In this document: positions 1 through 12,300 of the stretch, one piece after another
Layout of the letters: the number at the start of each line of letters is the position of its first letter
Position numbering within the stretch: position 1 is the stretch's first letter
Source of the DNA: Pigoraptor chileana
Taxonomy: Eukaryota; Opisthokonta; Filasterea
DNA length: 29,594 nt
Direction of reading: 5' to 3'
NCBI GenBank assembly: GCA_943704495.1
Contig: CALSCR010003705.1
Span: 1-29,594 of the forward strand
The notes under the pieces: generated by a model
The model's input: only the letters and a program-made list of their open reading frames with translations
What the model was told of the DNA's origin: nothing
The model's database searches: none
Translations under genes and position numbers: made by a program

Positions 1-1
1 C

Positions 2-32
<31 letters not shown>
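1..32. repeat. C18 homopolymer followed by (AC)n
   Basis: The window opens with exactly 18 C, followed by about seven AC dinucleotides. The homopolymer is the mirror image of the 18 G at the far right end, so each strand starts 5' with C18. I read this as a contig-end artefact (tailing or sequencer homopolymer) unless shown otherwise. Confidence 0.9.
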
Positions 33-33
<1 letters not shown>

Positions 34-325
34 ATCCCCGTGTCTTTATCCTCCCTCTTCGTACATTCCTGTCCCTGGCATGCTGTCTAACACGCAACAT
101 TTAGGATATACTTTTTATTAGACTCCTGGTGTGTGTGCTTGTACATTGAAAGATGTGCACACAATGAGATATGGCTACGGTGTATGTTCTTCAGCTACAA
201 GATGCGCATTTGCGTCTACTCTATACCACCGTGTTCAGAAATATGTCATAGAACGTTCTTGTAATGGGCCTGGATGTGCGTATCAGTTCCAATTCCCCCG
301 TCATAGGCTTGTTACGTCACTGCAG
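33..325. other. Unassigned upstream sequence of the COA3-like gene
   Basis: I see no convincing coding exon here. The reading frame of the following exon has a TAG at 304-306, so coding must begin downstream of it. A usable splice acceptor (CTGCAG) ends at 325, and a possible donor (CCTG then GTGTGTG) lies near 137-138. The stretch is probably an intron plus untranslated sequence, and a first coding exon may be hidden here or lie off the left end. Confidence 0.4.
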
Positions 326-859
326 TTCCTTACATCTCCGTGCTGTTCGATGCCCCTTTCGCCATACACAGTGAGGCTGCGGCTGCACTTGTCCGCGAGC
401 GCGCTAACCTGGGCCAGGAGATCAACATGGACAGTGCGTGGGTCAAGGCGTATTACAAACAACGGCGGACAACTAACTTCCTCATCAGCAGCTTCCTCTT
501 CGCCTTTTGCGCCGGTGTCTGTATCCGCTAATGTGTGTGTGTGTGTGTGTGTTGTATGTGGGTGGGTGTGTGTGTGTGTGTTCGACAGACGCATTTGTCT
601 CGCGAGTGTGTAATTGGCATACATGCATACGCGCATGCATGTTTCCCATCAAAAACACACACTGAAGGAATCTACACACTACAACACATGCGTGCTCCCC
701 CAGTTGCGACTTTGTGTCTCTTTGCCAGATCCTCTTTCTGCGACTATCCTTAACCTTGTTCATATTGGACCCTCAGATGTTTACACACTGCGGTCCGTCA
801 AACACGAGGACTTTTCAGACGAAGATGAAATCGCAGCGCAAACTGCAGCCAAAAAGTAA
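326..859 (+). CDS. COA3-like cytochrome c oxidase assembly factor, 3' part (5' uncertain)
   Basis: Two exons are supported: 326-520 and 777-859 (TAA stop), joined in phase 1. Together they encode about 91 residues. The order is an Ala-rich helix, a basic stretch (KAYYKQRRTTN), one hydrophobic span (FLISSFLFAFCAGVYVYTL), then an acidic tail (KHEDFSDEDEIAAQTAAKK). This basic patch / single span / VYxYT / HxxDF order is that of COA3 (Ccdc56/Coa3), the short inner-membrane protein of mitochondria that helps Cox1 synthesis and complex IV assembly. The donor at 521 was chosen because it restores the VYVYTL motif; a donor at 515 would also keep frame. Translation could start at ATG 427, giving only 58 residues, or in an upstream exon, which the coding-like 326-426 stretch favours. 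The family is short and weakly conserved, so another small membrane protein remains possible. Confidence 0.6.
531..582. repeat. (TG)n microsatellite in the COA3-like intron
   Basis: An interrupted (TG)n tract lies 10 bases inside the intron donor of the COA3-like gene. It is typical of the introns in this window. Confidence 0.85.
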
Positions 860-1429
860 ATGCGCTCTCAATCGTCTTCTCCAACCCTTTGAAACAATAC
901 AACAATCCATTCCGCTCCTCAGTGCTCCTCCTATTCTGCCTTCTCCCCGTTGATTGTTAAAGTGATCCAATGATGGCGACGAGCAGGGGTACTCTACTCG
1001 GTGCTCACTGAGTAATATCTGGCGACGAGACTGGAACAAACAAGAAATGTATTCAACCAGCAACTGCCATCAATATGCAGAAGTTAAAGCGCATGGTCGG
1101 GGGGTTCGAATCTTTTTTTGTTTGCCGCGGGGTAAAGTATTCTTAAGCACTTTCCCCCAGAAAATACAAAAAGTACGCACAGCGAGCGGGGGAAACACAA
1201 ACAGAAAAAGAAAAAAACACGAGAACACATTGCACCTTGACACGGATGGTAAGCACAAGGCACAGACACGACGCGCAGACATATACACCGATGTTGTGAT
1301 TTTTTTGGCAGAAAAAGAAAGAAAGCGAAAACGCGTTTACGCAGAGCGAGAGGAAGAGCGCGCCCAAGGAGATGCAAAGCCAAATCTTGTGATCATAGGC
1401 AAACGCACACGAACACACATCGACCCGCT
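860..1429. other. Convergent intergenic region between COA3-like and giant gene
   Basis: This 570-base stretch lies tail-to-tail between two stop codons. It is A/T-richer than the exons, with A-runs and T-runs near 1110-1118, 1205-1217 and 1300-1325, and should hold both 3' untranslated regions. Open frames in it (for example 1047-1463) have low-complexity Lys/Arg-rich content and look non-coding. I see no canonical AATAAA that clearly belongs to either gene. Confidence 0.55.
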
Positions 1430-1579
1430 TTATAGTGTGGGGCGCGGGCAGAACTTGAGGTAGTCGCTGCAGCAGTCGCCAAACTTCATGCACGTGATGT
1501 CACAGTAGCATGTTGCCGTGTCTGCACATCCCGGAAAAGGTGATAGAGTAAGTACATACGCACCCCTGCTGACATAAAA

Positions 1580-1613
<34 letters not shown>

Positions 1614-1745
1614 AAATGGACACCCACCGCCATTACTGACGAATTTGACGGCGCCGATGCATCCGCTGTCGGCACACGTGAGCATATTGGGCGTGAGTGC
1701 GACGATCTTGGTCTTGACGAGAGCAAGCTGACCGATGAGACACAC
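1430..1745 (-). other. C-terminal somatomedin B domain of the giant protein
   Basis: The last two exons (1745-1628 and 1521-1430) join in phase 1. The product carries the eight-cysteine pattern C-x4-C-x14-C-x-C-x3-C-x5-CC-x6-C (residues about 5072-5112), including CYCDITC and GDCCSDY. These are the hallmarks of somatomedin B domains (vitronectin, ENPP, PRG4), small disulfide knots that bind proteins outside the cell. The intron falls inside the domain, and only the spliced product has all eight cysteines, which independently supports the splice model. Confidence 0.85.
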
Positions 1746-1891
1746 CTGCACAGCCAACGACGAGAGAGGGAAAGGAGTGAGCGTACGGCTCTCATGCACA
1801 TTGCGGGGAAAGTGGGGGTAGAACCCACAAACAACACGCCGAGCATGGCGTCTCACATGCATCATATAAAACATGCTACACACGCATACAT

Positions 1892-1930
<39 letters not shown>

Positions 1931-3298
1931 AGTGAACAGAATTCAATCCAGCAGATGCACAAACACAAAATAAAAACAACCACACACCTTGACAGTGATG
2001 GAAGAGCTTGTCACTACGCGGGGAGTTGGAGCCCCCGTGCACGTCGTGCTCGCATCCTGCCACCGCTTCTCGGCCTCATTCCACACAACAAGATCCACAC
2101 GCTCGTTTGTCGTGTTGACCATATTGGTTGTGTCAGCCTGCCAATTGATTGTGAGTGTGGCGGGACTCGCGAGCGGCCCCGGATTCGTCACCTCGTCGAT
2201 GCCTGAAAACACACGCGGCATGATGCTGGGTCCCAGGAACGTCTGATACGGTGGAAGGTTGTCGACTGCCGACACCCCCACTGTTGCAGTGGCGCCAGAG
2301 TACGTTGCAGCGAAATCAGCTGCGCGGAGGGGGGCGAGCACGACCTCTTCTGCACCGATGCCCGTCGTAAATCCCGACGACACGTAGTTGTAATTGAGGG
2401 GGGGCGGTGTGACGATCACGGGTTTGGCCTTGTCCGGCACGGCGAAGGGGCATGAGCTGAACGGCTTGGTCGTCGCACTCACGCACTTGGATGAGCCGGC
2501 GGAGCATTCGTCTGTGACAAAAATAAAGAGCGAGAGAGAGAGAGAGAGAGAGAGTGTGTGTGTGTGTGTGTGAGAGAGAGCGAGAGTTCGTGTGGTGCGG
2601 GTGAGTGGGTGGCGTTAGAAAATAATGGATAAAAAGTTGGAAACAGTTTATGCATCACACACTCGCTGCACAATACAACACAATAATGACATTGCAACAA
2701 ACGCACACGCACATACGCACACACACACACGTGCAAAGGATCACCATCATGCCAAGAGTTGTACTCACCAACGACCTTGACACCGTTGGATGCCTTCACG
2801 ACATAGAGACGCACACTATTCCACGCACGCACGCGGTTGTAGTAAGTGCGGGGACGCTCCAACAAGAAGTTTGGAAGGAACATAGTGTCGTTCTTTGTCC
2901 AGTATTGGAATCCGCCCTTGCAAATAGTGCGCAGGTCGCCCGCGCCGTTATTCTCACACGGCGTCTCAGAGCCCGGTGGTAGCGGCGTAACTGTGGCATA
3001 CGAGCCCTTGAGCGGAGATGCGCTTGCTGCAGGGGGACCGATCTCCACCCACGGCAGCACATCCTCCGCCGTCGATGTCGTGCCAATCGCCCAGTCTGTC
3101 GATAGCAGGATGCAAGAGATAGAAGAGAGGGGGGGGAATGGAAGAGGATCATGGGACAACGATGAGTATTCGTTCAAACGAGCTACGCGGAGGGACGCAC
3201 ACATCCCGAAATTTCTCGCACAAACAAGACGGGTTGTCACACAACATCCGCAAGCGACACACCAGCACACCACAACAGAAACAAAATGTCCCACAATC

Positions 3299-3329
<31 letters not shown>

Positions 3330-6300
3330 TCGAAACATACCAAACGTCTCAATGGTGCTGTCTGGATCGGCGAAACCGCCAAAAGCAACGGTCATGCGTC
3401 GCGACACAATGGACCAGTCCACATCGTCAGTCTGCTTGAATATGGGGAATGTGCCGAGGGGCGCCTGCTGCTGACAAATGAGGTCCACCTCTGCAATGTC
3501 GACAACCCACGCCGCAGCCAGAGAAGGCGGCGTTGCGTCGATCTTCACGCCGTGGCTGGGCAGGGTAGTCGTGAGGCCCGCGCCGTTCTGCGCGACAAGT
3601 ATTGCCTTGTAGATGGCGCCCTGCACGAGCGGAGACGGTGAGACATATGTGTACTTTGTGATCGTCGCGGGAAGATCCAGGTAACCGCCGCCAGAGAGGG
3701 ACATGGGCGCGGCGTCCGTTCCCAGGGCGATGCGCATCTTCACGACGCCACTGTCACGGTCCTCGACCTTCCACCGCACAATCAGAGTGTCTGCCGACGC
3801 CTGGAACGACGTGTCCAGATCCGCCTTGTCGTCGGGGGCGAGAATGTCCAGGTGCTCAATCGAGGTAAACGAAGGTGCGGTCGTGTCGACGGCGAGTCCG
3901 TTTGTCACGCCGAGCGTAATCAGTCCTGCGGCATTGACCGCCTGCACAGAGACATAGTAGGTGATCGGGAAGCGCGTCTCCTGAACAGTATCCTTGTCCT
4001 TGTTTGCATACTGGGACTGATCCGTCTGGCACGAGTTGGGCCCACGGCCGCCCGACGGCAGGTAGCCCTCGGGGCATCGGCAGTTGTACGACCCGTACGT
4101 GTCCTCGCATTGCGCAATAAAGTCGCACGCCTGTCCCGCCGGGAACTGCTGCGTCTCGCACTCATCAATGTTGGCGCACGTGAAGCCGTCTCCCTCAAAG
4201 CCGGCGACGCACTGGCACGTGCCGTTCAGCCCCGTATTGTCGAAGTTAACGCACTCGGCGTGGGGATCGCAGAGCGCACCATTGCCTTCGTCACACCACG
4301 ACCGATCAATCTTCTGCTCGCAGAAAGTGCCAGAGTGGCCCGGGAGACAGGCACACTTCTTTGTCTGCAGATCACAAGTGCCGCCGTTTGTGCATCCGCA
4401 CACTGCATCAATGATACCGTAGTTGTAAAGGTCCAGCGCGTACCGACCAGACACCGATGCAGAGACACCGCGAACAACAACATGGTAGACGACCCCCAAC
4501 TCGGCAGTGAAAGGAGCCGTGCGCGACAGGAGACCGCAGTCCTCCGCATCGTCAGAGACGGCGACGCAGCTGAGTCCAGTGCAGTCGTTGGCGTCACTGC
4601 GGAAGACCTCAATGACCGTGTCAATCGCAAACAAATCCGCCCCCGGGACGCACGTTGTTAGGGAGACGGGCGACCCAGTCCCGATGAATTTGTTCCACGT
4701 TCCAAAGCTGCCCGTGCGCCGGGGTCCGCAGGCGGGAACAACGACAGGCGTCGATGTCGGATCAATGATCCCAGTGATGCGCGACGACTCGCCGACGTCA
4801 GGGACCTTCATTTGGAGGCTTCCGGCACAGGTGTCACCGCCGCGTATGCACACTCCCGACTGGTTAAAGTAGCCGGGCTTACACGAACACGTGTACGATC
4901 CAAACACGTCCGTACAGTCTGTGTTCAAACCACAAATGTTCGGTGTCGTGGTGCACTCGTCAACATTTGCGCACTTTTTGCCGTCTCCCGCAAATCCCTT
5001 CTTGCACACGCACGCATACGATCCCGGCGAGTCGATGCAGTTGGCGTACGGACTGCACCTGAACGTATCGAGCTGCTGGTTCTGCGCCGAACACTCGTTC
5101 TCGTTGATGCAATTGCCCGCCGTATCCTTGGCAAAGCCGCTATTGCACTGGCACACAAACGACCCAATGTTCGGCAATTCGACGCACGTGCTCGAATCGG
5201 GGTCGCACAGCTTGAGATTCGCCGCGCAAAACTTTTGCGGTACGCACGAGTCCTTCCCGTAGCCGGTGCCATTGAAGCCTGCCCTACATGTGCACGTGCG
5301 GAAATGGTCTTCGGGTCGCGTCGTTGTGGTGCAGTTGGCATTCTTGTCGCATCCGCCATTGTTCACATTGCAATAGATTGCGTAGTCGGCGAGTTTCAGG
5401 CCCGTCGCCTGGACCGAAATCACGCGCGGCTTGGTGGCATCGCATTTGGGATCGCAATATGTCGTGTCGCAAGGATCCCCGCGACAAGGCATGCAGACGT
5501 TCGGGTCCGTGACATTCGTATACGGCAATATATCAACTCCATTGGGAGAAGTGCCGACTGCGTAGTAGTAGCGGACAATGGGACTCTCGGTGTCGAGGAA
5601 GGCGTCTGCATGCTCGCACAGCCGCCCGTCGCCATTGGGAAGCTCGAATCCAGAGAACCGCGCGGCAATGGGCGGTGAATTTTGGGGCTGCCAGTTCGCC
5701 CAACCCGCAACCGTGATCGACACACTCGCCATGCGATATGCCAGCGAAAACGAGACGACAAAGCTGTTCTCGATGAACAGAGACACGTCGTTGTTGCGGA
5801 TCACAACCTCGTATTGCAGTGAAGACGCATATGGATCATATTCGGTGCCGTTGTCAAATCGGAGTGCCAGGGATCGGAACGTAATTTGGTCCGTGCCAGT
5901 CGTAAACCACACATTTCCGCGCACTGCAACAGTAGCACCGCTGGAAGACTCCGTCACGAGATCGTCTCCGTAAAACTGAATCGCAAACCCGCGCACATAC
6001 GGCGACGCATAGCACGCCCTGCTGCATTCGTTTGGTGTGTTCATGGGGAACGTGGCGCGATCCCCTTCGAAAAAGGCGACGGTCGTCACGGCGCCAGTGC
6101 CGAGGGCGGCCTGCATGCGCCACCGGTACCTGCCGTTGTTCATCTTCCTTCCCGCAACGCCCACGCGCGTAAACGACCCGCCCGACATTGCAGAAATGCC
6201 GCTGCCGTCGGCAATGGTAATGGTCGTTCCGTTTGCGGCAGAGTGCGACACACGGAGGGGCGACAACACAACCGCACGTGCGTTCTGTGCCGTGCGATCA

Positions 6301-9300
6301 AACGTGAAATTGTCTGCCTTCCAGTTTGCACGCCCTGCACTCAGCGTAAAGTTCTCGACTAGGCGGTCGCAGACGGTCTGTGTTTGCAGCGAGACCTCGT
6401 AGAATGCGCCGCGGAGTGTCGTGTTGTCAAACTGGTATGCCAGGTCGTTTGTGAGATCCACGCCGTCGACAATACTGCCACGGTTGGCGGCCGTCGAGTC
6501 CACCATCATGCCTCTCGTGTGCGCAAACGATCCCAGCCGTGCTCCGTTGCGTGCATGCACGGCCACATAGTAGATGTTGTCCGTGGTCATCGTCAGACCA
6601 TCAATCTGGAGCGTGTTTGATGAATTGTAGCGTTGCGTCACATTCGCCATCAAAAAGTTGGACGCCGTGTCGTTGTTTGCAAACGGGACGTAATACACAC
6701 TCGGCGAAGAGACGTTAAACGAAGAAATGTGCTTCGCCCACGGACCGCCGCCGGCCTCAATATAGAAGGGGTACGGCGCAAGGCCAGTAAGCTCGTCGAC
6801 GACAGTCGCACCACTGGGCGGCGCACCCATGACGGGAACCTGCGTGCACATTGACTTCGGATACGAGAGGACGGCCGAGTAGTAAGCGGCGACGCCCGAC
6901 TCGTAGTCACTGAATCCCTTTGCCGACAGCACCACCTGCGTCACGTCCGCCTGGTAGCGCACGCGCGCGGACAGAGGCGGTATGTCCATAATGACGTCAA
7001 ATGCATTCGGCGCAATGAGCGGGGGCGCCGTTGTCTGGAATTCAAGCGTGCCCGCCGTGGGGTTTGTTGTGTCGACGAGCACGCCTGTTGTTGTCGTGCA
7101 CTTGATTGTGCCGATGCGCGAGACGGCCTTGACGGTTGCATAGTAGGTGACATTGTGCTTCAGTCCCAGTCCCGTGAGCGTTACCGTGCTCGCCGGGAAG
7201 CAGGGTTCCGCACCCGCGCGAATTTCCTTGGGACACTCGGGAAGAGCCACCGTAAAGTTGAGAATTTCAAAGGCGCCGTCGTTCTTGAGAGACCACAATC
7301 GGCTGTTGTTCTGGAACACAACGGGGCTGGGGTCCAGACCCACCGCCACCTCATACCGGATGGTCCCCTCAGAGTGCTTGAACTCGGTCCACGACACGGT
7401 CAGAGAGTCTGTATTCGTCTGAAAGTCGACATCGACGCCGCCTTCCTCGATTCCATCCCACACAGTGCCTCCCTCGGGCTCGTTCAGGTCGAGCGTCACC
7501 TCGTTGACAGGCACACCGATGGTGACGTCCAGACATGATTTAGCCGTTGCAGCGGCAGCAGCAGGCCCGACAAGAGGGGATCCGTCGTCCTTGCACTTCT
7601 TGGTCGACTGCACCTCGAGCTTTCCCGCCACATTCTCTGCAAACTGATCGTCGGTCATCTTCAACTTGTCTGCAATGCGGGGATAGTCGATGACAAAAGA
7701 CACGCGCACAGACGGCGCTGCCGGCGCAATCACAGGGACAAAGTCGTCGGGTCGGTTGTCCAGCGAGAGTGTCTCATTTGCAAACGTCGCATTATTCGTC
7801 CCATTTGTGTCGCGGCGGTACACTGTGCGAACGACGAGGTTTGAATGCCGCTCCCCCTGCCACGACACGCGGTCGTCCCTGGCACTGACATCGCGCGCGA
7901 TCTCACCAGCAATGTCACCGCCGTACACCATCCGGCGGGCAAGCGGGACAGAAGCATCCACGGGTGCTTCGGTGACATTCTTCTTGGGCGCGCCGCCTAC
8001 AACAAAGCGCCCTCCCTCCACGTCAAACAGCTTCACTGCAGACACGTCGATCACCTTGATGTTGTTGATGCCGAAATCGGTGAGGCCGTACTGCTTCGAA
8101 ATAAAGTTGGCAATGCCCTGCTGGAATGCAAGCTGGCTTCCGGGATAGTCGCCAATTGCAATTCCAAGGTCCAGTTTGAGCTCCGTTTCCGCAAAGCCAA
8201 CCTTGATGCCGTTGGATGTCGCAATGACAGACAGACCATACTTGCCCGTCGCACGCACAGAGACATAGTACGTCACCTCGAGTGGAGTCAGTTCCGCGAG
8301 CACTCCGGATGTGGCGGCCGTTGCATTCTGCACGGGCGTCCAGTCGAGAACGTCCTTCATCAGCTTGTCAAAGCGCGGATCCGTGCCAATTGCCCATTCG
8401 TACGAGTCCACAACGCCGCCGTCAAAGTCAACAAAGTCGGACCACGTGGCCGAGATCACCGACAGCGACGCCTGGAAGTCAATGTCGACGCCCGGCTGCG
8501 AGCCGTCGAATACTTTGCCGGGGGACGGTGGTCCTCCGTTGACGACCTTGATCGCATTGCCAGACTTTGTTGCCGTGAACCCAAGCACGTTGGTTGCACG
8601 AACGCTCACCTTGTACGAAAACGTGTTGGTGAGATTGAGCTCTTCGAGGTACACGCTGCCCACAGCACCACGTGCGCCAAGGAGCGCAGTCCACGGGTAG
8701 ATTTCGGCATCTCCGTTGTTTGTTGTGATGCGCACCTCGTACGTGAGCGTGTCGTCGTTGCATCCGTCGTGGAATTCCCAGGCAATGCCAAGCGCTTTGT
8801 TGGCCTTTGTCTCTGTCGCATCGAGAACCTCGCCAGTGGCCTTGTTGATGAGATCCGGAATGTAGTTGCGAACATACGTGCACTTTGGAAACGGATTGGG
8901 AGAAAACGCAACGTAAATGCCGTTGGACGACGCCGTGCCAAACAGGTTCACCGCATTGTACCCGCGAACAGTCACATAGTACTTTGTGCTGGGCGAGAGA
9001 ATGAGATCGCGGATCGTGTACTCGTAGTATGAGGCGAGAGAGTCAAACGTGCCAGTGTTGACAAAGGGTAGAATTTCAATTCCACCACGCGTCGTTCCCA
9101 CGGCAACGTCATATCGGGTAACCGGCGTCTTCTCAATGTCTGTAAAAGGAAGCCAACGGACGAGGATCGTGTCCGGTGACGTCTGGCAGTCGTCATCGTA
9201 ATCCGTAATGTTCTTTGCGTAAAAAGCGAGCCCGTGACGCGACTCGACGTAAAAGTCAGACACCTCAATCACGATGGATCCGACGGGCGGTGTTGTGTCG

Positions 9301-12300
9301 ATAAAGACGCCCGAGGATGACGCAATCGACTCCATACCAAGGCGATTCAGCGCGCTCACAGTGCCGTAATACGTCCGCCCGTGCAGCAGATTTAGCCCAC
9401 GTGACCGGTGCGCCTTGTCAAGCGTCGTTACATTCGTCACCACGCTCGTGTCGCCGGGGAAAGTTCCGACGGAAAACGTGTAGAGAACAATGCCGCTCTC
9501 GGGGTCGTTGAATCCGCGCCACACGCACGTGAACGACTTTTGGTCAGACTGGAACTCCCCGCCGCAGTCGACGGCGCCGAGCGATGGAGACGTCTGATCA
9601 ACCGTCACACCCATCGACGCGATTGACGTTTCGAGTCCAATCCTATCTGTTGCCCACAGCGAAAAGATTATCGGAAGACCATACGATGTGCCGTTGTTGG
9701 AAAACAAAACGCGCGATGAATTGCGGGGGTCAATCAGCTTGCCAATCTCAAGCTGCAAGTCAGAAAACCGCGTCGACTGCGTCTTGGATATAATGTCGCC
9801 ACCGTAGGGATAAGTGCCGACGGCGTACGAAATCGTGTTGAGGCCGCTTGATTCGCACTTGAAAGGAGCAACTTTTGCGCACGGGTACGCGTCGGTAGCG
9901 CTCCACTTTGCGGGAAACACATCGCCCGACACTTGGTATCCATCGAGCGGATAGGTGGTGTGGGCGGGGCGGTCGATGCCAGTCCTCAGGTTGGTGAGAA
10001 GAGGGGGCTGTATGTCTGGCACAAACCCGTTGCTGGTCGCAAAGACGGTGATGTACGAGCCGTCGTCACCGACTTCCTGCGTGCGTCCGCGTATTGTCAC
10101 ATTGTATCGCAGAGACGGCTCGAGAGGCAGTGCAATGTGTACAAATCCGCCGCCGCTAGTGAGATCCTTTGACGTCACAACAACAAGGTCGTCATCAAAC
10201 TCGAGAATGTTCGTCATGTAGTTTGTGCCGTTGCCCGTGCCAACGGCGACCTCAAACGCCGTAAAGCCGTACGCAAAGGACGTGAATCCAAAGAATGACG
10301 CCGTGACAACAGTGTATCCGCGCGTAAATTCAATGTCTGCACCAGCAGGTCCGTCCAACACGAGACCCGGCGCCGGCGCAGGCACCACGAGCACACCCTG
10401 CGAGGACCACAGAGGGAACGAGTCCAACAGTGCGCCGTTTGTCGCATACACAACGATAAAGTACTGGTATCCCACAATCAGCTGTTGGTCGGGCGAGAGA
10501 TCAAGACGCCCGTACCGCCCAATCTTAAAGTCCGTCCAGTTGCCGACCGCAGTAACGCGCTGTTTCTTCCTGTTCGTGCACGTGGACCCCGGCTTCATCG
10601 CCAGTGTCAGGGCCTTTGAAAGCGGCTCGCTTCCACTCTCGACTCCTCCGTCGCACACGCCGTACCAATGGCCGCTGTCGAACAGCCCACCAGGTACTTT
10701 GGGATTGTACTTGTCGTCCGCATTCGCGCCAATCGTCACTAGCAGGCCCTTGTACGACTTGACGTCACTCTGCGCGTCAACGCCCAGCCAGTTGCCATAA
10801 ATGGTCTTGTTGTCGTACTGGCGCGACCGTTCAGGCAACTGCAGGCCCATGTACGCGTATAGCATCTCCGGAGGCGTCGTATCCACGGCAATACCGTTCG
10901 TTTGGAACGAAGTCTCGAGTGTCGCCTGGTTAATTGCACGTGATACAAAAAAGTAAGTTGCGCTGGGGTTGATCACGAATGGGGCGATCGGCAACACCAC
11001 AATTGCGCACTTGTGGCTGTTGAGGCGTTGCGTAAAGGGCGTGCACTCAAAGCGCGTGTAGCCAATCGATTGCTTCTCAAACTCGTAGGCATCGGGTCGG
11101 AGGGGATCGGCGGCGGCCTTCATCGAGTTCGGTCCATTGATCATGCTGACGCCGGGAGACGCCATCCACAGCTGGTAATCAAGATACGCAAAACCAGACT
11201 CGGGATCCTCCACGTGCATGTACATGGTGAGATTGTCCGCGTGCGACTGGAAGTCAAGATCCACCAACAAGTTGGCGTCGCGCATGTACACGTACGTTGG
11301 CGCCGTCAGGTCAACAATGATGCCATCCGTGTGGAAAAACGTCACCCATCCGGCGCCGTCCTCGGCACGAACGACGAAAAAGTACCGGTTGCTGTGGATC
11401 AGATTGAGATGGCTGATGGCAGAGATGGTCGTCTCGTTAAGCACGCGCACACCCTCAAACTCATCCTCGGGAATCTTCGCGTATTCGCCCTGCGGCCCGT
11501 CAAATGAACCCTGCACATAAGCTACGTCGAGTCGCGCGATGAGCGACTGCGGATCCGTAATAGGAAGCCAATTTGCAGTCAGCGCAGACGAAATGTACTG
11601 GAACCGCTGATCGATCCCGACGACGCTGCCGTCAAACAGTGCCGTGGGACGCTCGAATGCCGACTCTGTCATGTCGATCAGAATGCCATCCGATGTTGCG
11701 TTGCTCGTGAGTTCAAATGCGCCCCCGTGTTTGCCAACAATCATTGTGCGATACACCGAGTTTGTCTGCATCGGAAAGAGAAGATCCTTCGATACATTCT
11801 CGGGATAGAGATCAACCTCGTCGTCCCTCGAGAACGGTCCAGACGCGTTGGCCATGATTGCATAGTAGCCGCGCATGCCGGAATCGGGATCATTGAAGTT
11901 GTCCCAGTTGAAAAACAGTCGCTGATCGTCGTTAGAGTATGCAAGATCAACCTGGAGAATGGGCCCGTCAAACACGCGGCCGGGTATCGGCGGCGTCGAA
12001 TCGAGGAAGATCTCGTTTGAATACGCACGCGCCGTAAGCAGCACGTTGTTGTACGCGCGCACCTTTGCGACGAGGCGCTTTCCAGAGGGCGGCGCAGAGA
12101 TAAGATACGTTGTGTTCAGACCCACATTCGTCCACGCCATAATCGAGATGTCGGTGGGATCCGTGCCAAGGGCATACTCATAGTACTGGATGTCCGATTC
12201 GGGATCGACGGCCTTCCACTGCGCCGAGAGGATGTCCGTCAGCGGATCATAGTCCATGTACACGCAGAGGTTGAATTCGCACGTGCGCGCACCAATGGCA

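Noticed and set aside
1-60. C18 plus (AC)n as a telomere
   Set aside because: There is no repeating telomere unit such as CCCTAA, and the matching G18 at the other end points to a technical cap.
515-520. Donor at 515 for the COA3-like intron
   Set aside because: It also keeps frame, but it deletes the GVY residues that the COA3 pattern (VYxYT) requires. The donor at 521 (GTATCC) is preferred, though not proven.
1090-1125. GGTTCGAATC followed by T-run, resembling a tRNA T-loop and terminator
   Set aside because: The flanking bases cannot pair into T-arm or acceptor stems, and no matching D-arm or anticodon arm lies upstream.
7845-9032. Long plus-strand open frame of 395 codons opposite the giant exon
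   Set aside because: It is antisense to a well-supported coding exon with domain matches. Its Arg/Val/His-rich product has no recognisable features and reflects the GC-rich codon use of the real strand. The same holds for 3852-4661, 4812-5678 and 14109-15221.
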